Below, piece by piece: positions 1 through 12,000 of a DNA stretch of 64,000 nucleotides. This stretch comes from CAZIKF01 sp964539825 (GTDB taxonomy: Bacteria; Muiribacteriota; UBA6191): contig CAZIKF010000002.1 of the NCBI GenBank assembly GCA_964539825.1, positions 62,001 through 126,000 of the forward strand. Reading direction: 5' to 3'. The notes under the pieces were generated by a model. The model saw only the letters and a program-made list of their open reading frames with translations, was not told the DNA's origin and ran no database searches. The translations under genes were made by a program, and so were the position numbers. Each line of letters begins with the position of its first letter. Within the stretch, counting starts at the first letter, position 1.

Positions 1-3000
1 CGCAAATACCGGGGAATCTGGCTGGAATTCAAGTCAGGGTGGTAGCGGACGGTTCCATTTACTCTCCCCTTTCTGATCCGTTCATTATCAGCAATGAGCC
101 GGTAATTCCAAAGGTGACTGAAATCTCCAAGCCAGCGGTTAGCGGTACGAGCTCCGTTCTCGATATCACTTACTCCCTGAATGACACTACTGGTGAAAAT
201 CGTTCCCTTACACTTCAGTATTCTGTAGATGGCGGACTTTCCTGGACCGGGGCATCTCCCACAACCGGACTCCCCGATCTGGCTGATGTCATCAGCGGAC
301 AGGGGCATAGTATTGCCTGGGATTCCAGAATTCTTCTCCCTGCAGAGCATAGCGGTATCATTGTTCGAATCATAGCCGATAACGGGGCAATTTCACCCCC
401 GTCAGATCCATTCGACCTGGACAATCGAATCTTGGGAATCACAACGATTTCTAAGCCCGATGTGATCGGAAATGCCGGTACCGTAGCAATCACTTTTGAC
501 CTTGATGATACGGTGGGGAATCCCCACTCACTAAGGCTGGAATACTCTGATGATGGAGGTACTACCTGGATAGTTGCTGATTCCAGTACCTACACACCGG
601 CACTAACCGACCTCTCCCCGGGAACGGGGTATAGTTTTGACTGGAATACAGAAATTCAGCTCCCCGGGAACTTCACCGGGGTACGGGTCAGATTACGAGC
701 CGATGACGGTACCCTTTCCCCACCATCAGACTCCTTCGAAATTATCAATGACCCCCAGATTCCCGCTGAGGTTCTGCTTTCCAAACCTGTTCTCGCGGGT
801 ACTGAAGGCACTGTTTTGATTACCTATGATCTCACTGATGATGACCAGGGGTCCCATGCCATCAGTCTTGAATATACTTCCGATGGCGGCACCACCTGGA
901 TGACTGCGGTACCCATTAGTGGAACCAATCTTGAAAACACCTCTCCGGGTGAAGGGCTGACTTTAGGCTGGGATACCACCCAGCAGATTCCAGGAAACCT
1001 GACGGGTGTACAGGTTCGAGTGGTTGCTGATGGAGTGGTTTACTCTCCTCCCTCAGACCCCGCTGTGATCGCAAACGAGCCGGTAAACCCGGGTTACACC
1101 GAGATATCAAAACCCAGTGTTGGAGGAACGGAAGGGATCATTCCCATCACTTACTCCCTGGTTGATACGACTGGTACCGATCGCTCTCTAACGCTTCAGT
1201 TTTCACTAGACGGGGGAATATCATGGTCTACGGCCAGCCCGGTGCAGGGAATACCCCCGCTATTGAAGGTTTCTCCCGGCATCGCGCATCTCATGGTTTG
1301 GGATACAACCATTCTCTTTCCATCAGACATCACACAGGTTGTTGTACGCATTATCGCGGACAATGGCGCTGTGTCTCCCCCTTCCGATCCCTTTGATATT
1401 CTCAACGGAGCCGGAACTGGTGACGGCACTGGAGATGGTTCTGGAGATGGAGGAAGTGGAACCGGTGATGGCGGCGGAGACGGTGGAGATGGCGGCGGAG
1501 ACGGTGGACCTACTCCCGGCGGTGGAGGAGATATTGAGCCTCCCAGTACTGGATTTCCTGCCTATCGTTTCGGTCATGCCACGGCACTGCGCGATGGAGT
1601 CTTATACATGTATGGGGGACATACAGGCTTCATTAACGGATACCAATCTGCATACACAAACTCAATGGACTCCTACGATGTGGTAAATCAGAAGTGGGCC
1701 TGGCAGGCGGCGGCTCCCGTTGGCCGTGCCGGTCATAGCGGAGTTGAACTGGATGACAGTCTGTATTTCTTTGGTGGACGGGGCGCAAGTGAAGTGGAAG
1801 ATACTTTGGAGATTTTCCAATCACCCGATGTATCAACAGGCAGACTTCTATACAGGGCACTTCATACCTATGAAAAAATCACCCACTTTGTAAACTTTAA
1901 GGCTACCTTTGGAATCGATGTTGAAGCTGTAACCCAGAATCTAAAGCACCACGCTGGGGTGATTTGGGATCAAAAGCTATTCATTCTCGGTGGAGAAACA
2001 GAAGAGTTAGTGACAAACCAGGTTCTGGTCTACGACATAGATGAGACCGGGATCACTCCATCTACATATGATTTCAGTAATATATTCCTGGCTCGACGAC
2101 ATCACGCCGTGGCCGTATGGCAAAATCTCCTTTTCATTATTGGTGGAGAAGATGCTTCGGGGAACCTATTATCATCTGTGGAAGTATATGAACTACAGAG
2201 GGAAGGTGCGGTTCTGAGACAGGGCTATCCATTCCCTGCTATTGGACCTGTAAAGGAACATTCCTTACACCTGAACGGCGACGATCTCATTTTGATGGGT
2301 GGGTTGGGTTACTCTGCTCCAGTTACCAATCCAGCACTGGCTGATGACCCAACAGTTTTGGGTTCTCCGCTGGTATTTGCCCTCAGTTCGGATCAAGCTC
2401 TCGCCAAAGATTCAAGCGGCTATCCTGATTTGGATACTCCTCGTTACGGTCATGCGGGTGTTGTACATCGAAATACCCTCTATTTGATGGGGGGTACCGA
2501 TGGATTGACCGATTTTGATTCCATAGAAGCTTATAATTTCTCAGTCCTGGGTTCTGCCAAGATTGACGGGGATCTCCTTCCAAGCCTCTCCATGGGTAAG
2601 AGAGGGGCATCAGCGGTCAGTTTTGATGATAAAGTCATACTTACCGGGGGCGCTTCAGGTAGCGATGATGTTTCCTACTCAGACAGTCTTGATGTCTTTG
2701 CGCTAACCCCCGTTGGTGATGCGTCAGGAAAGCTATTACGCAGACACCCCTCCTATGGAGTCGGGAAACTACATCCTGCGAGAGGGCATCACACAGCTAA
2801 TAGTGTTGGAGACCTCCTAATAGCCTATGGTGGTAGTTTATCCGGTACCACCTTTGGTTCAGAAACCCTGGCGACCACCAACATTCTTGAAGCTTATAAG
2901 CTGACCGCGAATAACGTCCAGGGCGCTCTCGACTCAGCTTCTGGAAGCGATACGCTAAGCTTCACTCTCCAGCGCCTCAATCCCACCGCCAGCTTTCCCA

Positions 3001-6000
3001 GAGCCCCTGGTATCACTGGTTCCACAGGGATCTTTCTGGTGGACTTTGACCTGGAAAATGAACCCGATGATGAGCCTACCTCTGTTTTTCTTCAGTGGAG
3101 CACTGACGGAGGCAGAAATTGGTTTGAAGCAAGCCCGGTTGAAGGCGTGGGAATTGATTTGAGCAGTGTGGTACCTGGAACGAATCTCACAGTCTCCTGG
3201 GACAGTGCCGTTCAATTTCCAGGGAATTTCTTAAAAATTAAGCTGCGTTTCCGCTCGGGCGATGGAGCGGTCTCACCACCCTCTGAATTCATTGATATCA
3301 TCAATATCCCACCGGATAACCCGGTAATACCTACGGTGACTGATCTCACCCGTGCAGACCAGACCGATGATAGCGGTGATATTGAATTCAACTACGTGCT
3401 CACAGATGACAATGATGATAACTCAAGTCTCGAGGTTACCTATTTCGATGGAACCGGTCTGCAAATCATAGAGATTCTTGCGGACATACCTCCTGGAAGC
3501 GCATTGACTTATAGTTGGGACTCCAGCGACGTTGAAGAATCATACCTGGCTGAAACCTACCTTTGTATTCTTCCCACCGATGGTGCTACAGGAGATGAAG
3601 GAGTAGGAGACTGTTCCGAGACTTTCGCTCTGTTTAACGGATCCATCCAGATACAGGATGAGCAAATCTTCGTCACCAATGAACTCTGTAACGCTGTTCC
3701 CATGGTGGATGTGGATGGAATCTATACCTGCGGCAATGATGGGACGATGGATGCATCCTTCGACCTGGATGCCTCAGGAGCAACCAATGGGAATACTCCG
3801 GAAGCGCTTGTTTTCCAGTGGGAACTAGTGGAAGCGGTTTCAGGAGTAAGCCTCCAAAATGAGGATACCGCCTTGGCGACCGTGGTCATTTCGGATGACG
3901 GAACGGTTACCCAGTCTAATAATGAAAGAGGAATAAATGTTAAGTTGACGGTCTCTCAGGCTCAGCACCCTGAAGAGCCGGAAATCTTAACCAAGTCTCT
4001 CCAACTCAATAAACCTGCAGTATCCCTCGCCGGAGATATTCTTTCCTACCAGTGCGGAGATGGTTCTGTGACAAGTGTTGATGCCGCAATAACTACACTC
4101 AAGGCTTCCTGCACAGAGACGACTATAAGGGTACTCTTTGATGCGTCTGGTAGTGTGAATCCCAATACTGGTGGGGTCAATCTCAGCTGGGCTGCGTCCT
4201 CCGGCAGTGTCACGCAGCCAACCACGGCAACAGCTGAAGTAACCTTCACATTACCTGCGGAATTCACGGATTTCGAAGTGGTTTTGAGTGGTACTGACGC
4301 CCCCAATTCCGTTGCAGATCCCCAGGATTTGACCTTTAAACTGGAATTGAAGCAGCAAAATGATCAAACTCCCTTAATTTGTAATCTCAGTGCAGAACTC
4401 GATGAGGAAACCGGACTGGTAACCACCAATTTCAATATTGTTGATGGAGCAAGCTGTAATGATGAATCAGATGTGGGAGAGGTATTGGTTTCTCTTGAAG
4501 ATCAGTTCAGCAGGTCTGGAGTCGCATTCTCTCCAACAGCCGGTACTATTTCAGGGCTTTCCGCAAGCTATCAAACGCCCGTTTCTGTTCAGTTTACCTG
4601 GGATTCCAGCGTAGATATCACCGGCTGTGAAACCGGTCTGCAACTAGGTCTTCAATTAACGGATGAAGAGGCTCATGTCACCTCCGCAAAAACCTCAGTC
4701 ATGGATGTGTGGAATTGTGGAGATTCCGGCTCCATTAGCGGAACAATTGGACTTATGCCTACCGTGGAAACTGGTACAACGGACAACTCCAACGGCACAA
4801 CCTGTCGATATGATGGAGGCGGTGCTCTACAGAGTGCTACTGAAAGCCTGGGAATCATCACCCTGTATTCCCTCGCCGGACAGGCACTTTCGACCGGGAC
4901 CATTTCATGTGCTGATAGCTCCTCTGAGTTCCCGACCTATGAAATACCCCTGCGAATCGACCTTCGTGTTGACGCTGCTCAGGATCCGGAAATCCTGCAG
5001 AAGAGCTACATGGAGGCACGTTATAACAGTGGACAGTATGCCGCGGCTCTCGATCTGACCGACCACTCGGTATCCATGGCTGCAGCCACCCCAACCTCAC
5101 GAGCCATCTGGGAATTGGACCTTGATGAAAGGACTTCCTACTTCTATGGCTATGTCTCCACGATCACCAGTCCAGACTTTGGGACAGAAGACATTTTCGC
5201 ATTGCTGCCAGATGCTGGCGATCTTGATCTGGACGCGTTACTAGCTATCTATCAGGACGGTTTCGTGCTCGGGTCAGGGACGTATTCCGTAGGGGTTGGC
5301 GGCTTTGTAAGCAGAACCCTTCTCATCTTTTCTGACGAGGGATTAAATTCCTCAGATACCACCCAGGATATGGAAGCGGTATTCAAGGATTACTTTGCAC
5401 GACTCAATTCCGCCAGCCTTACCTCGGAAGAAGTAGATACATTGCTTGAGTCCTACTTTCCACTCAGGGACCTCATTGATCAGCGCAAAATCGCTACGGA
5501 CTCCAATTTGATCACTATTTTGGATACTTTGATCAATAAGCTTCTACAGGTTGGAATTCCAGGAACGGATGGAGTATCTAACGATCCAAACGATCCTAAT
5601 AACACCTGTGTTCCTGGTGATTTTACGGTTAGTATTTCTGACATCCTGGATCGGACCATTGGCCTCAGCCAGGCAACCACGGGTACGGTCATAGAATTTG
5701 AAGGACAGGCAAGACTCGATACTCTTACCCAGGCTCTCTCTGATCCCGGTCTTTTAGAGCCCCAGAACTGCGCCCAGGCTCAGGAAACCCTGGCCCAATT
5801 ACTAGCCGATGCCATTTCCATCTCTGATGAATTTCTAGACGCTATCGCGCAAAACACCCAGGCGGCACTTGATATGGCCGCACTGCTCGGTCAAGCCAAT
5901 GGAGTTTTGGCCTCCGCTCAGCAAAACGCAATTACCACACTTTCAGGAGATCTTGCGGACATCGCGGATCTAGACAATTACCTTAATAAGCTAAAGTCCG

Positions 6001-9000
6001 CTAACGGAACCCTAAAGGCGATGGCCAATAAGCTTCTCGATGAGGAGCTACTCAATGCCCTGCTGGCGGAATCACTAAAACAAAGCGCTAAATCCACTGG
6101 CGGAACGGTAGCACTGATTGGCTTGATTCAAGAGTTGGAGGATGAATTGGGAAGCAATTCAGACGCATCGATCCAATTGGATTTCGATGACATCATGGAT
6201 AAAGCCACCGATTCCTCTGAAATCAACCGCAAGGATCTCATCCTTGATGTTTTGAATCAGCAGGAAAACCAGGGACACGCATTCGCGGTGTTCCAGGGTG
6301 TAGCCGACAATCTTAGCCGCGATGATGTTGAGTTTCTACTCGCTAATCAATTCGCAGGAGTGCCCTTTGTATATGTGAATATAGGTGAGGGTGCCAATAT
6401 TCAAATGAGCAGTGATAACTATACGTTAAAAGTAGAGGCCAAGGATGCTTATGATCCTCAAGATGAAGCCAATACCAGTTTTATTTATCACTGGACCCTC
6501 AGGCATGAGAATCCAGCCGTTTCAGAAATCAGTTTTGATTCAACCACTGCCATTATCAGTCTTGATTTTGATCGTATTGACTTTGCCATTGAACAGAACG
6601 TTTTCGAGGTAAACCTTGAGCACCTCGACGGCAGCGCTCGAATTCTTTCCCTGGTGGTAGAAAACCCATCCAATGGAAATGTTTCCAATGAGGTTACAAA
6701 CCGCTATGTATTTTACGATTACCCACCTCCAGTAGCCCATGCCGGATACTTTCAATCCCTGCGCATTGGCTCCACTGTGACCCTGGATGGAACTGAGACT
6801 TATAGCCCGGATCCCAGTAGAAACCTGTGGTATCGATGGGGGGTTACCTCCTTCCCCGATACCGATCCTGCCCCCACCCTGCTTAATGAGGCTATCAATG
6901 ATAGAGATCAGACGATCGCGACCTTTCAAGCTACTAAGGAGGGGGAGTATGAATTTACCTTGACCGCCTATATCAACACACCAAGCGGGACTCACTCAGA
7001 TGAGGCCACGGTTAAGGCATTCTTTCATGCACTGCCCACCGTCATAGCAGATGCTGGACTAGATGCCCTGGTTCGCAGCACAGATACTTATAACTACCAA
7101 TTGAAAAATTACTCTTTCGCCAAGGAAGGAATCACACTGTATGAATGGGAACCCACCGATCTTGTCGATGATCCCAACGCTGCTGAGCCAATGTTTGGTT
7201 CCGCTGAAGAGGGTACCTACACCATCAACCTGAGGGTTACCGACACCCTGGGGCAGGTACGCTCAGACACCATGGAAATCATTGTCCAGGACAAGCGAAA
7301 ACCTTTTGCTCATGCTGGAGAACAACAAGAGGCAAATCTACTTCAGAACGACGGAGATCCCTTTCAAGTTATTCTTGATGGAACCCGGTCCGAGGGATAC
7401 CAGGGAGAAAACCTGACCTATTCCTGGAGCGGAACCTCCTTTCTGACCGATACGGCTCTTACCATTCAGGATTCCGACAAGGCTACCGCCGGCTTCACGG
7501 TGAATCCAGACGAGTACCCCTACGAGGGACACCTGGACTTTGAACTGGAAGTTACCGATTCGGCCGGAACCAGCACCGCAAAGGTTTCCGTGAAACTGAT
7601 TCCCGGAACCACTCCTCCAGTTGTGGTAGTGAAAAAGGAACCCGAGCTTGCCTTCTATCGAGCCACAGACGCGGTAACTCTGAACCTGAGCGATTCCTAC
7701 TCCAGAATTGGTAAGTTTCTCTCATTCGAGTACGAACAAACAGGCGGTCCTGAGGTGGATTCCATTTACCTGGCTCAGTCCGGCAAACATGTGGAAGCTC
7801 TGGATAGGGCCATCATTACGCTGCCGGATTTTAGCGATGAATTGGTCGTCTTCGACTTCCAGGTTTCCGTTCATGACCATGCCTTGTCTACCGGTTCTCC
7901 ACAGATCACAACTTCTGTCCAGACCGTCTCTTTCAGGGCTGTACCGCTGCTCAGAAAGCCGCTCATTAGAAACGTGCCCGATCTGATCGAGGTTCGACTG
8001 ACCCTCGGTGAACAGCCTGTGAAGGAAATCGATGCCGGCAATAGCCGCACGCTGGATCACGATGGAAAAGATCTGAGGAATCCTATTGGCTATCAATGGT
8101 CCTATTTACCAAGTCTGTTCACCATACCTAACGGCGAAGCTAGTGATGCTTCTGTTTTAAAGTTTCAGGTCAACACAAACGCCGCTGAGGTACAGAATAT
8201 CGAGGATAAGTATATTTCCTATATCGATCTGGCTGTCACCGATGAATCCACCGGACAAACCGCTACCAAACGTGTCGTGGTCTGGATCTACCCGGCCTTC
8301 CACACGGTAAGGATCAGCGCTAATTACCAGAACAACGGTAATATCGCCGATGAGGGTAACCTGGGAGCTGTTCCCAATCCCTATTTTGACTCGTTCAGCA
8401 AGACCTGGTTCTATAAAGCAGAGTCAACGTCTGCTCTTACGACCACAGTCACGATTAATTATGGTTTTGACAACTACAGAAACGAGAAGGATCCCAATCT
8501 ACCCAATGCCCATCTTTATGGATTGACTGACATCAACTTATACAGAGACGCGGTAGCAGACGGATCCAATCCACTCTTCGACCTTGGAGTTTCACAAGGG
8601 GCTGAATCAGCCGTTACCGCGACCACTGGAAGTGCTTCCTACGCTTTAAGCGGAGTGGGTCAATACGACCTCAGGCTCTCAGCTTCCATAGCTAATGGCC
8701 TGACCAATTCAACTACTGTCACCTTGAAGGCTCTGGAGGAGTGGGGAGCACTCAGTGCCTCTCCCGAGATCACAACAATCAGTATTGATGGACAGGATTC
8801 TGCCACCAGTATTGTCGCCAATGGAGCCTTTTTGGAGCTGATGAGCGATGTCGCGGTCATCACCATAGATCTAAACGGTGTTAATCCAAATGGAGGCGGA
8901 CTCAACTATCTTGGTCTTAGTTCCAGCGATAACGCGCAGGTACAGTTTGTAGGTAATTCCAGTGCAGGTGTAATTCGAGCTACCCTCGATATGCCCATCG

Positions 9001-12000
9001 CGACCGAGACTGTAACCATTGACCTGGTACTCAGTGACGCCCTGGGAAGATCGAGCTGGAATGATCCTGTTTTGGATGTCCCTGTTTCCATTAGTTTTGA
9101 TATCAGGAAACTGCACACGAAACCTCAGATCAGAATCATTCCTGAAACCGTCGAGGTTGTAGAGCAATCCTTCATCCAATTTCGGTATGAGTTGATTGAT
9201 CCTGACCAGGATCTCAACGATGTTCGAATGCTGTTCTCCATTTTTGGAAGCGACAACCCCTTTATCGAACCTCGTCACATTGAGGGTGAACTTAGTGTGC
9301 GGGAAGGTACCAACTATATTGTTCGCTGGTATTTCTCAAGGGATGGTGCCTATTTTGTGAACTCCAGAAATGATTTGTACCTCAAACTGGAATCTGATGA
9401 TCACAGCTATCAGCCTATAGTGGTATCGCCTCAGCATGGGCCGGTTGTCATCACTCTCGATAATTCCCTGCTCTCCACCAACGAAGGAATTCTTTCGGTG
9501 GAAGGCTTTGAGGTAGCGATGGCCACGATTTTCACCGAATCTGAGCCCAACAATATCATGCGTGAAGTTCCAAGCCTCACTCGCGCAAAAGTTGGGGACT
9601 TGATTACCTTGAAGGGTAAGAGCACCAATGAGGCGGATACCAGGGATTCCTTCCCCATAGAAGTAGAGGGGGCAGTGACACTTAGTATCACCAATGAGAC
9701 CGGTGAAGATCACACCCGTCCTGATATCGGAGTTTTTGATCGCGAGAGTTCCAGACTTCTCTCCTACCTGATCAGTTCTGGGTCCGGGGAAGAAATACTG
9801 CTCAACCCAATGGGAGGAGTTCGCCGCTATGACGTGATCGTCTACCACAATCAGACAGAAACCGATTACACCCTCAGTCTGGACTTTCAGGGAATTAAGT
9901 TTGGCGAGCTAGCCCGGGTAGCTGAAGTTGAGCCTAACGATACGATTTTAGAGGACCAGTACCTGGGGACCTTGAGCCGCAGCCTGGAGTACTTAATCGA
10001 CGGTCAGGGTGACGCGAGTGATTTGTACAGCTTTGAGGTCATGGGGGATTATCCCCTGTCCCTGAATCTTACCCTTAAGGATGCTACAAGCCAGGAATCG
10101 GTGGTCTCTATCTGGAATCGGGCAACTTTAGAATTGGTCGCACGATACCGTGAAACCGATGGTGTCCGCTCCTTTCTCTCCCTTCCTTCGGGAGATTATC
10201 TCCTCGAGATCAACGCTGAACATGGCATAGGCTATGAGCTTTCCCTACGAGAGGGAACTTCCGCGAGTGGAGATGACACTGCTTCCATGGAGAGTGTGGA
10301 AGCTCTGCCTTCACCACTAAGAAGTACTCCCAAAGGATTAGCATACTTCGCGGGCTTATACCGCGGTGACTATTCCGCGGTAGTACCCGGAAAGGTAGTT
10401 AAAATCAATTCCGCTCCCCAAACCAGTTCCGGTGGACGTTCCATCAGCGTCTCAAGGGTTGAGAAGCCGATGTTGGAGACCATCGCGGTGCCACTTTCTT
10501 CACAGGGTGCCCAGGGTAATGGTTTGGCGAATACTACCCTGGCCGGCAAGTTCGCTGACCTGTTTGCGACCATCGACGCTGTGGAGGAATATAGGTCTGT
10601 GTACGGAGCGAAGGCAATAGAGCCCTCTTTTACCTACTACACCGCCCAGGTTATTCCTAATGATCCATTCTACAGTTCTGAGCAAATGTGGGGTCTTGAG
10701 GCAATCAATATGCCAGATGCCTGGGAAATCTCCAAAGGCAGCGCCGATATCATCGTCGCTGTGATTGACACAGGAATTCCTTTCCATGGAGATTTGGCTG
10801 AAAGCAACGATGATCCCGCCAGCAGCCTGACCCAGGGATTTGACTTCGTGTCCATGGACAATAATCCTATCGTGAATTCCGGAAGTGTCCATGGAGGACA
10901 CGTGGCAGGAACCATAGGGGCCAAGACTAACAATAATCTTGGACTGCCCGGAATCAACTGGAATGTGAAAATCATGCCTCTGCGGGTATGCGCTACTAAC
11001 AGTTGTGATGGACAGGCTATCTATAATGCTATTCTTTATGCTGCGGGCCTTCCCAACAGTTCAGGCCAGGTACCTGAACGCCGTGCCCATGTCATCAACA
11101 TGTCCCTGGGCGGTCCTGGACAGTCACCCGCCTACCAAACCGCTTTGCAGGCTGCCGTAGCTGAAGGCATCCTCCCGGTTTGTGCGGCTGGAAATGACAG
11201 CGTTAATCTAAACAATGTCTTTTATTCCCCGGTTGGCTATGACGAGTGTATGGGAGTGACAGCCATCAATAAGAATCTCAATCGCGCACCGTTCTCCAAT
11301 TTTGGAAAGAACGTGGTTGATATTGGTGCCCCCGGGGTTGAAATCTATTCAACAGTGCAGAATAACCGGTTTGAGGCATGGCAGGGTACATCCATGGCCG
11401 CTCCTCATGTAGCCGGGGTCGCCGCGCTTGTCTTCTCCGTGAATCCCGGACTCACGGCAAATGAAGTGCGGCTCTTTCTTGAAGAGAACTCCACGGACCT
11501 TGGAGCGGAAGGCCTGGACGACAATTTCGGAATCGGATTCCTAAATGCCAGCAAGACTCTTCAGGCAGCAGCAAACGACGACCTGTCAATCCGGCCCAAG
11601 TTCTACGCGGCACCGGGCAGCCTGAATTACCAGACTGGTGTGGGTTATAGGACCTTGACCCTGTTAAGCACGGGTGTATCAGCCATTAATAATCTGCAGG
11701 TGGAATTGGTTTACCATTCCAACGCAAATCTAGAATGGTTGAAACTTCGATTCCATGACGAATTCAATTCAACCCCTTCCAGAATTGGGGTCTACGCGGA
11801 TAAATATCTCCTGGTAAAATCACTTGGGAATACTACTGCCAGAACCCTTAGCGCTGAACTTAGAATTACAGGAGACAACACCACTCCCCTGGCAGTTCCC
11901 GTTCGAGTTGAAATCAAGCCTGGAGACCTGGTTCGACCTGTTCACCTTGTACAGGTCCGAAATCAGGACGGTGGTGTATTACACACGACCTATACGGGCT

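Noticed and set aside
6540..6995. Long minus-strand frame inside protein A
   Set aside because: It is a shadow of the PKD region on the coding strand, where the domain motifs are unambiguous.
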